A DNA stretch of 18,657 nt from assembly GCA_030595765.1 (NCBI GenBank), contig JAUVCJ010000019.1, positions 1-18,657 on the forward strand. Direction: 5' to 3'. Every line of letters begins with the position of its first letter. Position 1 is the stretch's first letter. Below the pieces are notes generated by a model, which was given only the letters and a program-made list of their open reading frames with translations, had not been told where the DNA came from and made no database searches. Source of the DNA: Thermoplasmatota archaeon. Lineage in GTDB: Archaea > Thermoplasmatota > Thermoplasmata > GCA-020350865 > JAUVCJ01. The position numbers were made by a program, and so were the translations under genes. Of this stretch, positions 1 to 8,034 are shown one piece after another.

Positions 1-246
1 ACCTACCCTTACGGCGCAAGAGCCAGGCTCGAAGCGATAGAGAAGCAGATAACATTACGGAAGCTTGATGGCGTTATCCTTTACTCGGAAAATGCCTGCT
101 ACAAGTCCATCCATACCAGCTACCTACGGAGCAAGCTCACAGTTCCAATGGTGGAAATAGAAGGTAGAGACCCCGGACCAGTGGATGCAAGAACCAGACT
201 GCGGCTGGAGGGATTCATTCAGATGCTGGAGGAGTTGAAGTGTTGA
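1..246 (+). CDS. 2-hydroxyacyl-CoA dehydratase subunit, C-terminal end (partial)
   Basis: Frame 1 is open from the left edge to TGA at 244-246, giving 81 residues of a C-terminus. It contains a GVILYSENACYK segment with one cysteine, then LTVPMVEIEGRDPG, then a terminal helix with the pattern TRLRLEGFIQMLEEL. This order (Cys-bearing strand, 'P-x-hydrophobic-x-E' strand, final helix with Arg and Glu) is what I know from the HgdB/BcrB/FldB-C family of [4Fe-4S] 2-hydroxyacyl-CoA dehydratases. The next gene encodes the matching activating ATPase, which supports the call. The family dehydrates 2-hydroxyacyl-CoA, or reduces benzoyl-CoA, after an ATP-driven electron transfer. The substrate cannot be told from this tail. 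Confidence 0.72.
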   Translation, partial: TYPYGARARLEAIEKQITLRKLDGVILYSENACYKSIHTSYLRSKLTVPMVEIEGRDPGPVDARTRLRLEGFIQMLEELKC

Positions 247-307
247 GCGGGCTGTGGCATGAGAGCTGTGAGCTCATAAGCAGCATGGTTTTGATGGGGT
301 TGATGGC

Positions 308-1069
308 ATGAGCGAGCTTCATGCCGGTGTGGACCTTGGAAGCCGAGATGTCAAGGTAGCGGTCCTGGACGGGGAAAGCAAACTTGTATTCAGCCACATC
401 GAGGCATCACTTGATTTTTACAAGTTGCTCCGAGTTGATCCTGGCTACCTTCAACAGCTGACCTCTGGAGCAATTATAACAACCACTGGCTATGGCAAGA
501 TAAGAACTGGCCTGGGAGAGTCTGGGCAGGTATCCGAGCTTATGGCTCACGCAGCCGGAGCAGTGTTTCAGACCGGCATTCAGGACATGATCCTGTTCGA
601 TGTGGGCGGTCAGGACTTCAAAGTGATGCTTATTCGCAATGGTAAGATGAGGGACATGGCTGCCAATGCCAGATGCGCTGCATCCAGCGGCAGGTTCCTT
701 GAGAACATGGCCAGGATGCTGGATCTGTCCCTGGAAGAGCTTCAGGAGAAGGCTGAAGAGCCAATCCTACTTGACAGCGTTTGTGCGGTCTTTGCCGAAT
801 CCGAGATGTTGGCACATCTTGCCAATGGCGAAGATGTGGACAGGCTTGCAGCCGGTGTCAATCTGACCCTTGTAAGGCGCCAGCTTCCGTTTGCCCAGCG
901 CATGCTGGATCAGTGGCCTGAATTACCTTTGGTCATTGTAGGCGGAACTGCAAAGAACAGCGCAGTTGTGCATTTTTTCGGAGCTGAAACAGGCCGCAAT
1001 GTTTTGGTACCAGATGCTCCACACATCAATGCCGCTCTTGGCTGTGCAGTTCTTGGCCGTGATAAATAA
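308..1069 (+). CDS. BadF/BadG/BcrA/BcrD (HgdC-type) dehydratase-activating ATPase
   Basis: A 253-aa protein of the ASKHA fold. It has phosphate-1 motif GVDLGSRDVKVAVLDGE at residues 7-23, a TTTGYGK strand near 58-64, phosphate-2 motif DVGGQD at 98-103, and an adenosine motif VGGTAKN at 211-217. Two cysteines, Cys123 (ARCAASSGRF) and Cys159 (SVCAVFAESE), sit where HgdC-type activators hold one [4Fe-4S] cluster bridged between two monomers. Known role of the family: hydrolyse ATP and push one electron at low potential into the partner dehydratase, whose C-terminus is encoded 62 nt upstream. The canonical cluster loop reads CAAGTGRF; here it is CAASSGRF, a mild variant. Length is normal. The start at 308 is the only ATG that keeps the first phosphate motif close to the N-terminus; there is no convincing Shine-Dalgarno. 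Methanogens also carry activator-like 'marker' proteins, so the exact pathway is open. Confidence 0.87.
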   Translation: MSELHAGVDLGSRDVKVAVLDGESKLVFSHIEASLDFYKLLRVDPGYLQQLTSGAIITTTGYGKIRTGLGESGQVSELMAHAAGAVFQTGIQDMILFDVGGQDFKVMLIRNGKMRDMAANARCAASSGRFLENMARMLDLSLEELQEKAEEPILLDSVCAVFAESEMLAHLANGEDVDRLAAGVNLTLVRRQLPFAQRMLDQWPELPLVIVGGTAKNSAVVHFFGAETGRNVLVPDAPHINAALGCAVLGRDK

Positions 1070-1124
1070 CAACCAGAATTGGATATGGTAACTCCAATTA
1101 GAAATAATGCTAGCAATGAAATAT

Positions 1125-1176
1125 ACCACTGGAATACACCACTAGAATACACTACTGAAATAAACCACTAGAAGAT
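1125..1176. repeat. four degenerate 13-bp tandem repeats in a convergent gap
   Basis: Units: ACCACTGGAATAC (1125), ACCACTAGAATAC (1138), ACTACTGAAATAA (1151), ACCACTAGAAGAT (1164). The period is exactly 13 bp. The tract lies between the 3' ends of the converging activator and surface-protein genes. No function is evident. Confidence 0.75.
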
Positions 1177-1187
1177 ACCAATTTGAA

Positions 1188-4100
1188 TCAGATTCTACCT
1201 CTGATGCCGCATGAGGGGCAGACCACTACGTTGCTTGCGCTCTTGTTGATAGAGAATCCGTTCCCACAGTTCGGACAGGTAAAGCTCGACAGCTCTGAAT
1301 TCTGGGTTATCCCCATTTGTACTGGCCTGAGAACCGGTCTGCTGGCTTTTTCAGGAGCTGTATACATACCAGGAGCGGAGCCCTCTTCTCCAAGATTTTC
1401 TAAAACACCCACACTTGAGATCTCCATAACGTCCATGCCTAACTTTTCCACAGAGGTAATATCAACTGTGCCTGATATTTCCCCAACACCCGTGCCTGAA
1501 GAAACATCCATGCCTGAAGGATCCTCTCCTCCATGTCTTCTTCTCCTGATGGTGGCTCCAGCTAGAGCCAATAAGAGCGTGGCTATGATAGTAAGATAGA
1601 TCCAGGCAGGAATCGAAGCAATGGTTCCTACAGGGCTCAGGGTTGGACGGGAGCTTGAGTCCAGCGGGTTGGTGCCAGCGTTTCTCTCTTCAGCATCAGA
1701 GAAGCCGTCCCCATCGTCATCCATGTCTGCCTTGTCACCAATTCCGTCCATGTCGGTATCTTTGCTCTCATGTTTATCAAGTGGGAACAGATCCATCTCA
1801 TTAGGCACACCATCCCCGTCTCTATCGGGATCTGCATTATCTCCTATGCCATCCCCATCTGTGTCGCTCCATTCCGTAGGATCCCAAAGAAACATGTCAA
1901 ACTCATCAAGGACTCCATCATTGTCCCTGTCCAGGTCTGCATTGTCACCTACACCATCACCATCTGTATCATCCCACTCGCTTGGGTCCAGTGGGAACAC
2001 ATCAAGTGGATCTGATACTCCATCATCATCATCATCTGAGTCTGCGTTGTTGCCAACACCATCCCCATCGGTATCTTGCCACTCCAGTTTATCGTCCGGG
2101 AACGCATCCTCGGCATTAGTAGCACCATCTCCGTCCCTGTCAACATCTACCCCATCGCCTATGCCATCTTTATCAAGGTCAGCCCACTCGCTTGGATCGG
2201 TTGGGAACGCATCCACGCTATCTGGCATGCCATCGTTGTCGTCGTCGTTGTCCATGTTGTCCCCAACTCCATCAGAATCCGAATCGATCCACTCATTCGG
2301 ATCGTTGGGGAACGCATCTTCAGAGTTCACGAATCCGTCTCCATCCCTGTCAGCATCCCGATTGTCGCCAATGCCGTCATTATCTCTATCGGCCCACTCC
2401 CTTAGGTCGTCCGGGAATGCATCCTTGGAATTCTCCCATCCGTCTCCATCCCTGTCTGGGTCAATGTTGTCTCCAACTCCATCACTATCGGTATCCAACC
2501 ATTCTGTGTTATCATCCGGGAATGCATCATCAATGTTCAGGACTCCATCCCCATCCCTGTCCAGGTCGCAATTATCGCCTAGTCCGTCGGTGTCCGAATC
2601 CATCCATTCGGTGGAATCCATTGGGAATGTATCGTTGATGTTTGAGACACCATCACCATCCTTGTCCCAGTCGCTATTGTCTCCCACCCCATCCCTGTCT
2701 GTGTCCAACCACTCATCGGGATCTAATGGGAATGCATCCAGCTCATCTAGGAACCCATCCTCGTCATCGTCTCTATCCAGATTGTCCCCCACTCCGTCCA
2801 GGTCCAGGTCGTTCCATTCGCTGGGGTCATAGGGGAACATGTCATTCCCATTCCAAACGTCATCCCCATCGATGTCGTTGTCAAGCTGATCCGGTATGAA
2901 ATCCATGTCCCTATCTGGAGGGACGGAGCTGGGGTCCAGAGGGTTGGTATTGCAGCTGATCTCTATTTCATCATTGTAACCATCATCATCATCATCCAGG
3001 TCATCACCAAGGAACCCGCTGGCCTCAGTCCCAACATCATTTGCACCGTTGCCGTTCATGTCATTAGGCAAACCATCCCCATCAGTGTCCAGATAGAGAG
3101 TTGCCAGGCTAGTTGCAAAAGGAAGATTGCTGGGGTCAATTTTGTCAGGGCTTCCCAGAGTAATTGCTGATGAGGATTCTAGAGCCATTCCGAAAGTGTC
3201 GCCATTTGGGGTGCCAGCAGAGAAGGAAGCACAGATTATCAGCTTTATTGGGCTACCATAGGAAATAGAGAGTCCCAGGTTTGAGAATGTTAATACCGGG
3301 CTTATCAATTCTCCAGTTGCTAGCAGAGTGTCTGAAGGGTTAAGGGTGTTGCTGGCATCCAGGTCCAGCCATAGTTCGACAGTTGCAAATTCTCCGTATG
3401 CGCTCCCTGTCATTGAGAACGCCAGCTCCGAGAGAATGAGGTTGCCGTTCTGCGTGTTATCCGAATTCAGTGTAAGCATGGCAAAGACCACACCTTCCGC
3501 TTCACTGAGCGCATATGACGGAGCATGGTTCACAGGAGTAAGACTGAGGGTGTCGGAAGTGATGGTAGCGATCTGAGAGTAGAACGGGAACCCTGTAGCT
3601 TGAATTCTGTCACCTGAGCCAAGCAGTAGGTAGTTTGCTCCACTCATGCTAAAACCAATATTCTCACCTGAGGTCTCCACAGTTGAGTAAAGAGTGAAAA
3701 CAAGGAATAATCGCACAGAATCTTCAGAAGTTATCTGAAGCTTGAGATTGATAAATATAACCATTCCATCGACAAGTGAACCAGTGGCCAGTTTTTGATC
3801 CAGCTCAAGATCAAAATAGCCATCCATGTCCGAGTCCATATGGAGCCGGATGCTTTCAAAGTAATTCATACCCAAGCTACCTAGCAGGTCCATCCTCAAC
3901 TTGTTCAGCACGACAGACCCATCATCGAACTCCTCGACATCCAGAATAAATTCCACTGCTGGAACATTTCTGGAGCCGATGTCTATTGATGGCTCCAGTA
4001 TGGAGCTGGCCTGGATAGTGAGAACATCAGGGTTTATGACATTGGGCGAGCTGCCTGGAGACATCACTTCAGGGTAGTAGTTGGCCCAGAACACTGGAGT

Positions 4101-4865
4101 GATGCGATAGTACTGAAGGCTTCCATGGCTTGAAGTATGGTTGAAAAAGGCGTGATTGAATCCATCATTCATTCCCTCTTGGATCCATACTTTGTTTTCC
4201 CCTTCTCCGTTTATTGAATCGTCTACTGTAGACGTCAACGGGTTGAATGATTCATTGTCGAAACTGGAGAACACCATGTAGCCCAATATCATTCCAAGAG
4301 GATCATCCAGGGTTGGCCAGGTTATGTTGGTCCACCCATCACCAATTGAAATCAATTTGGGTGCTGGTAATGGCTGAAGGGTGATGTCTGGCATCATTGC
4401 CCCATATGGTTTATCCAGCTGTTTCCAACTGTAGCCCACATGAGCCTGCCCCGTTGCTGAGTTGGATTCGGGTATCTCGATAATGGCAGCAGACCTGGTG
4501 GTAAATTCTATATTATCCCAATTCCACAGGCTTCCGATGTCTAGGGTAAAATGATCCATGGTGTCGTTAAAATCGAACATCCTGTATGTATTCTGGACAT
4601 GGTATATTGGAAAATCCGCAGTGTCTAGGGCATCAGGATTGTATATGTCCAGGCTGCCAAGTGGAAAATCTCCTTCCAGCACAAACTGGGTACCATCCTC
4701 CCCAGACCAAACCAGGCAGTTAAGCGCATATAGCTCTCCCTGAGGCGCGGCATGAACCATCGGAGTGAGCAGGGTCAGCCCCATGAGGAGCGACACACAG
4801 ACCGCAAGTTGCACTTTCACATTCATCACCTGCGAGCAAATTCTCCATACCCTCAAATGGAGCAT
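1188..4865 (-). CDS. secreted, membrane-anchored protein with calcium-binding (thrombospondin-3-like) repeats and C-terminal zinc ribbon
   Basis: 1225 aa. A signal peptide is visible at the N-terminus (hydrophobic core VCVSLLMGLTLLTPMVHA, cleavage probably after AHA-like residues near 38-40). Residues about 45-600 look like beta-sandwich domains with no motif I can name. Residues 676-1060 are eleven 35-aa units of the pattern xFPxDPxEWxDxDxDGxGDNxDxDxDGDGxxxxxD, rich in DxDxDG loops that bind calcium in thrombospondin-3 and dockerin-like folds. One hydrophobic helix (IPAWIYLTIIATLLLALAGA, about 1085-1105) is followed by RRRR, so the repeats should face outside and the tail the cytoplasm. The tail ends in a CPNCG...CPSCG zinc ribbon at about 1195-1225. 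This layout is typical of large surface proteins of Thermoplasmata-group archaea. An in-frame ATG at 4826 would give a shorter signal peptide; I kept 4865 because a TATA element lies 27 nt upstream. The role is probably adhesive or structural at the cell envelope (inference). Confidence 0.85.
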   Translation of the reverse strand: MLHLRVWRICSQVMNVKVQLAVCVSLLMGLTLLTPMVHAAPQGELYALNCLVWSGEDGTQFVLEGDFPLGSLDIYNPDALDTADFPIYHVQNTYRMFDFNDTMDHFTLDIGSLWNWDNIEFTTRSAAIIEIPESNSATGQAHVGYSWKQLDKPYGAMMPDITLQPLPAPKLISIGDGWTNITWPTLDDPLGMILGYMVFSSFDNESFNPLTSTVDDSINGEGENKVWIQEGMNDGFNHAFFNHTSSHGSLQYYRITPVFWANYYPEVMSPGSSPNVINPDVLTIQASSILEPSIDIGSRNVPAVEFILDVEEFDDGSVVLNKLRMDLLGSLGMNYFESIRLHMDSDMDGYFDLELDQKLATGSLVDGMVIFINLKLQITSEDSVRLFLVFTLYSTVETSGENIGFSMSGANYLLLGSGDRIQATGFPFYSQIATITSDTLSLTPVNHAPSYALSEAEGVVFAMLTLNSDNTQNGNLILSELAFSMTGSAYGEFATVELWLDLDASNTLNPSDTLLATGELISPVLTFSNLGLSISYGSPIKLIICASFSAGTPNGDTFGMALESSSAITLGSPDKIDPSNLPFATSLATLYLDTDGDGLPNDMNGNGANDVGTEASGFLGDDLDDDDDGYNDEIEISCNTNPLDPSSVPPDRDMDFIPDQLDNDIDGDDVWNGNDMFPYDPSEWNDLDLDGVGDNLDRDDDEDGFLDELDAFPLDPDEWLDTDRDGVGDNSDWDKDGDGVSNINDTFPMDSTEWMDSDTDGLGDNCDLDRDGDGVLNIDDAFPDDNTEWLDTDSDGVGDNIDPDRDGDGWENSKDAFPDDLREWADRDNDGIGDNRDADRDGDGFVNSEDAFPNDPNEWIDSDSDGVGDNMDNDDDNDGMPDSVDAFPTDPSEWADLDKDGIGDGVDVDRDGDGATNAEDAFPDDKLEWQDTDGDGVGNNADSDDDDDGVSDPLDVFPLDPSEWDDTDGDGVGDNADLDRDNDGVLDEFDMFLWDPTEWSDTDGDGIGDNADPDRDGDGVPNEMDLFPLDKHESKDTDMDGIGDKADMDDDGDGFSDAEERNAGTNPLDSSSRPTLSPVGTIASIPAWIYLTIIATLLLALAGATIRRRRHGGEDPSGMDVSSGTGVGEISGTVDITSVEKLGMDVMEISSVGVLENLGEEGSAPGMYTAPEKASRPVLRPVQMGITQNSELSSFTCPNCGNGFSINKSASNVVVCPSCGIRGRI
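1686..2840 (-). repeat. eleven in-frame 105-bp coding repeats (calcium-binding units)
   Basis: The first unit starts at codon ATG (2840) of MFPYDPSEW and the eleventh at codon CTG (1790) of LFPLDKHES. The distance, 1050 bp, is exactly ten periods of 105 bp, so no unit carries an indel. The units differ at many codons. The two last units are the most degenerate (MFLWDPTEW and LFPLDKHES). Long open frames on the + strand across this tract, rich in Ser-Pro, are only a by-product of the repeat. Confidence 0.93.
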
Positions 4866-4888
4866 TTCAAATAATATGCTCTAACCTA

Positions 4889-4896
4889 TCTATATT
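4889..4896 (-). promoter_or_regulatory. TATA-like element for the surface-protein gene
   Basis: Read on the - strand the sequence is AATATAGA, centred about 27 nt upstream of the ATG at 4865, which would give a transcript with almost no leader. A second candidate, TTAATATAG at 4904-4912, would start transcription about 16 nt upstream of the same ATG. No Shine-Dalgarno is seen before 4865 or 4826. Confidence 0.4.
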
Positions 4897-5036
4897 GAAG
4901 CTAACTATATTAAGAACTTTGGTACAGTCCTTTAATTGACTGGCTATGCCTCATGTCCAGACCCAGCAGCAAGTTTTTCATTTATGTGCACATACGATTT
5001 TCTATATAATTTAAGATATTATTGCCATATATTATC

Positions 5037-5082
5037 ATACTGAGGCACTAACAAATACTGAGGTACTGCCATACTGAGGCAC
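5037..5082. repeat. three copies of ATACTGAGGYAC upstream of the ABCE1 gene
   Basis: Copies at 5037, 5055 and 5071 (ATACTGAGGCAC, ATACTGAGGTAC, ATACTGAGGCAC), spaced 18 and 16 bp apart. They lie 74-119 bp upstream of the ABCE1 start, inside the 290-bp divergent gap. They could be regulator sites or a decayed tandem duplication. The rest of the gap (4897-5130) shows only AT-rich sequence to me. Confidence 0.65.
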
Positions 5083-5130
5083 CATTGGATATTGCCGGAC
5101 GTTATGGAATACAATCTGCATTCCATTCTC

Positions 5131-5138
5131 TTTATATG
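5131..5138 (+). promoter_or_regulatory. TATA element of the ABCE1 gene
   Basis: TTTATATG is centred about 21-27 nt upstream of the two possible ATG codons (5156 and 5162). This places the transcription start at or next to the start codon. No Shine-Dalgarno precedes either ATG, consistent with a leaderless messenger. Confidence 0.5.
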
Positions 5139-5155
5139 CCGGGAATATATCTCGA

Positions 5156-6997
5156 ATGCCAATGAGAATCGCCACCCTTCTGCGAGACAGGTGCCAGCCA
5201 AAGAAATGCAACCACGAGTGCATTTCTTTCTGCCCAGGTGTCAGAATCGGGGACGAGACCGTTGTTGAAGGCTTAAAGGGAAGGCCAGTAATTTCAGAAA
5301 CGCTATGCACGGGTTGTGGGATATGCGTTCACAAGTGCCCTCACGATGCAATTCGTATCATACAACTACCAGAAGAGCTTGGAAAAGACCTCATCCATCA
5401 GTACGGCGAGAACGGTTTCAGGCTTTTTAGGCTGCCAGTACCTCTGGAGGGTAAGGTAGTGGGGCTTCTTGGGCCCAATGGCATCGGCAAGTCCACCATC
5501 ATCAACATACTCTCAGGCTTGCTCCAGCCGAACCTAGGTGAGTTTGAACAGCAGCCAGAGTGGGATATGATACTCCAGATGTTTGCCGGCACCGAGCAAT
5601 TCGGATACCTTAAATCTCTGAGCCAGGGCAATCTGATCACATCTCTTAAACCCCAGTACGTTGACAAGCTTCCACAGGTTCATAAAGGGAAGGTCAGGGA
5701 TCTGCTCGCGAAGGTATCTAAGGGAAGTGATGATGCACAAGGAGGCAATTATGATGCGCAAAGAGGCAGTGATGGCACATCTGGAAGCAGCAACCTAGAG
5801 GAAGTTGTGAGAGACCTGGACATCGTGAGCGTCCTTGACCAGAATTTACCAGACCTTTCAGGCGGTGAGCTCCAACGGGTAGCCATTGCTGCAACCCTTC
5901 TCAAAGATGCTGACATTTACTTCTTTGACGAACCCAGCTCTTACCTGGACATCCAGCAGCGGCTAATTGTCGCCAAGGTCATCCAGAAGCTGTCCCTGAA
6001 GAAGCAGGTCATGCTGATAGAGCACGATCTTGCTGTGCTGGATTTCCTTGCTGACAATGTCTATCTCCTATACGGCCTCGAAGGCTCTTACGGTGTGCTG
6101 GCTCAACCCAGAGCTGTCAGAAGCTCCATCAATACCTACCTTGGTGGTTTTCTCAAGGAGGAGAACGTTCGCATCAGGGACAAGGAAATTCGCTTCGAGG
6201 CCCATCCTCCCAGAACCCAGTTCCAGGCCATACCCCTGGTGGAGTTCGAGTCCTTGGAAGTGAAATTGGGCAAGTTCAGCCTTAAAACAAATCCCGGAGT
6301 CATTCACTTCGGCGAGGTCGTGGGGGTTGTAGGCCCCAATGCAACAGGCAAGACCACATTCGTCAAGATGCTGGCAGGAGAGCTTCAGCCTGATACTGGC
6401 AGTGTCAACGCCGATGTAAGGGTGAGTTACAAGCCCCAGTATGTTCAGTTCGATTGGGATGGCAATGTTAGAGACCTTTTCCTTACTGAGGTAGGCATGG
6501 GCATCGACAAGGGTTTCTTCCACGCCGAAATCGCTTGCCCTATGCGCCTGGAGATGCTGTATCCAAAACACATCAACACCCTGTCAGGAGGGGAGAAACA
6601 GCGCATTTCCATTGCTCTAGCCCTATCCAAGGAAGCTGACCTATATCTGTTTGATGAGCCTTCTGCTTATCTTGACAGTAGCCAGCGCATGGAAACCGCC
6701 AAGACCATTAGGCGAGTAATGGAGAAAAGCGGCAGGTCGGCTTTGATCGTGGACCACGACGTTTACTTTATTGACCTGGTCAGTGACAGGCTGATGGTGT
6801 TCTCTGGAGAATCCTCCAGATACGGGCGCAGCGAGGGTCCATACGACCTTCGAAAGGGCATGAACACTTTCCTTAGGGATGTTGGCATAACTTTTAGGCG
6901 GGACACGATAACAAAACGCCCAAGGATAAATAAGCTGGACTCAGTAAAGGACAGAGAGCAAAAGAGCGTTGGAGAGTTCTACTTCGCGCTTAACTAG
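5156..6997 (+). CDS. abce1: ABCE1 / Rli1 ribosome-recycling ATPase with two [4Fe-4S] clusters
   Basis: 613 aa with the full ABCE1 layout. The N-terminal ferredoxin-like domain has eight cysteines (13, 18, 22, 26 and 51, 54, 57, 61; motif CTGCGICVHKCP). The first ATPase has Walker A GPNGIGKST (106-114), signature LSGGELQR (234-241), FFDEP (256-260), SYLD D-loop and switch His290. The second has Walker A GPNATGKTT (393-401), signature LSGGEKQR (476-483), LFDEP (498-502), AYLD and His534. A hinge (NVRIRDKEIRF) and the C-terminal KRPRINK...SVGEFYF block match the family. ABCE1 splits 70S ribosomes after termination together with aRF1/aPelota and is universal in archaea and eukaryotes, absent from bacteria. 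Oddity: a low-complexity insert (about 189-213, rich in Gly, Ser, Asp, Gln) sits in the first ATPase before its signature. The start at 5156 or 5162 (MRIATLL) cannot be separated; the latter resembles homologues more. Confidence 0.96.
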   Translation: MPMRIATLLRDRCQPKKCNHECISFCPGVRIGDETVVEGLKGRPVISETLCTGCGICVHKCPHDAIRIIQLPEELGKDLIHQYGENGFRLFRLPVPLEGKVVGLLGPNGIGKSTIINILSGLLQPNLGEFEQQPEWDMILQMFAGTEQFGYLKSLSQGNLITSLKPQYVDKLPQVHKGKVRDLLAKVSKGSDDAQGGNYDAQRGSDGTSGSSNLEEVVRDLDIVSVLDQNLPDLSGGELQRVAIAATLLKDADIYFFDEPSSYLDIQQRLIVAKVIQKLSLKKQVMLIEHDLAVLDFLADNVYLLYGLEGSYGVLAQPRAVRSSINTYLGGFLKEENVRIRDKEIRFEAHPPRTQFQAIPLVEFESLEVKLGKFSLKTNPGVIHFGEVVGVVGPNATGKTTFVKMLAGELQPDTGSVNADVRVSYKPQYVQFDWDGNVRDLFLTEVGMGIDKGFFHAEIACPMRLEMLYPKHINTLSGGEKQRISIALALSKEADLYLFDEPSAYLDSSQRMETAKTIRRVMEKSGRSALIVDHDVYFIDLVSDRLMVFSGESSRYGRSEGPYDLRKGMNTFLRDVGITFRRDTITKRPRINKLDSVKDREQKSVGEFYFALN

Positions 6998-7015
6998 GTC
7001 GCCGCCTCAATTGTA

Positions 7016-7062
7016 TCTTCAAGCCTATCTCTTCAAGCCTGTTTCTTCAAGTTCTCTTCAAG
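7016..7062. repeat. four copies of TCTTCAAG between convergent genes
   Basis: TCTTCAAG occurs at 7016, 7030, 7044 and 7055 (spacings 14, 14, 11), embedded in a longer unit close to TATCTCTTCAAGCC. It lies in the 99-bp gap between the ABCE1 stop and the end of the metallophosphoesterase gene. No terminator stem is obvious there. Confidence 0.7.
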
Positions 7063-7096
7063 CTCCATTGTTATTTGGTCTGTTTGGGCCCTCAGA

Positions 7097-7855
7097 TCAG
7101 AGAGTTCGGTGCTCGACCTCGATGTTCTCATCCAGGTCTATCAGGGCGAAGCGACCGTTCTTTAGGGCTCCAGGGTTGACCACTACGGTCTTGCCGATGA
7201 TCTCCTGGCCGCTTCCGTCATGAGCATGTCCACAGATCAGAAGCCTGGGTGTTCGGTCGTTGATGAGTTTGTTGATGACGAAGCTTCCTTTCTCTTTTTC
7301 TCCGTCTCTGCTTACCATCTTTCCTATAGGTGGAGAATGAGTGAGTATTACGGCATTTGGACCAGAGGCCAGGTCGGCTTCTGCTAAATCTTCAGCTGAA
7401 TACATGCATACGAAATAATCCTCCCATTCGGTCTCGTGAACCTCTCCTCCGAAGCCAGCGAAGGTGAGGCCCCCCAGCTCCAGCGGATATGAATGGATCT
7501 GAAATACATTCGTCAATTCGTCCCGAATTTTATCCATGAGCTTCCAGTACCTAAACTTTGGAGCATCCATGTTGCCAGGAATTATCAGGGCTGGTACTCC
7601 ATGGGAGTTAAGCCATCCATAGAACTCCAGAAATGTTTTCTCGTCCTTAAGCATCTCCTGGACTATCTGGTCTGTTCTCTTCTCGGCTTTCCTATCTTGG
7701 GCCTTCGCCTCTTGGAATTCTTTTCCCCTGGCACTGCCCTTGACAGCATCCCCGCAGAATGCTATCAGTTCTGGTTTCTCTTCTGTTATGACCCTGTCCA
7801 GCAGGGGCAATATGTCGAATGCCTCGTGAAAGTCCGAGATGGCTAGTATTTTCAT
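7097..7855 (-). CDS. calcineurin-like metallophosphoesterase
   Basis: 252 aa from the ATG at 7855. Metal-binding motifs appear in the family order: DFH (D8, H10), FCGD (D36), GNMD (N95), LTHSPP (H173) and GHAH (H210, H212). In many members the third motif is GNHD/GNHE with His as proton donor; here that position is Met, as in other archaeal members where it is Cys or Asn. The protein should hydrolyse phosphomono- or diesters with two metal ions in the cytoplasm; the substrate is unknown. Start choice: the frame stays open to an ATG at 7936, but that adds 27 unconserved residues and has no ribosome site, whereas 7855 begins right at the first beta strand (MKILAISDFH) and is preceded by GGTGG at a good distance. 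An AT-rich stretch at 7906-7918 could serve as its TATA box. Confidence 0.88.
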   Translation of the reverse strand: MKILAISDFHEAFDILPLLDRVITEEKPELIAFCGDAVKGSARGKEFQEAKAQDRKAEKRTDQIVQEMLKDEKTFLEFYGWLNSHGVPALIIPGNMDAPKFRYWKLMDKIRDELTNVFQIHSYPLELGGLTFAGFGGEVHETEWEDYFVCMYSAEDLAEADLASGPNAVILTHSPPIGKMVSRDGEKEKGSFVINKLINDRTPRLLICGHAHDGSGQEIIGKTVVVNPGALKNGRFALIDLDENIEVEHRTL

Positions 7856-8034
7856 GGTACCACCAGGAATGGGCAATGGCGCCCGAATAGAAAAACGTTG
7901 CTGGTTAAAATTAAAAAGTTTAGGATGTTTTTTCATCTATTCACAAATGAAATAGAATGCGGCGGGTCTTTTTAAGTAAAATGAGCTAATATATCTTACA
8001 AAAATATAGATACACATGTATGGGTGCAAGCACG

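Noticed and set aside
1125..1176. CRISPR-like array
   Set aside because: Units are 13 bp, adjacent and degenerate, with no spacers; no cas genes are in the window.
1621..2832. 403-aa open frame on the + strand, rich in Ser-Pro repeats
   Set aside because: It is the reverse reading of the 105-bp calcium-binding repeats; the - strand frame has signal peptide, membrane helix and zinc ribbon and is clearly the real gene.
7856..7936. 27-residue N-terminal extension of the metallophosphoesterase
   Set aside because: No ribosome site and no family similarity; the start at 7855 is directly before the first conserved strand and has GGTGG upstream.
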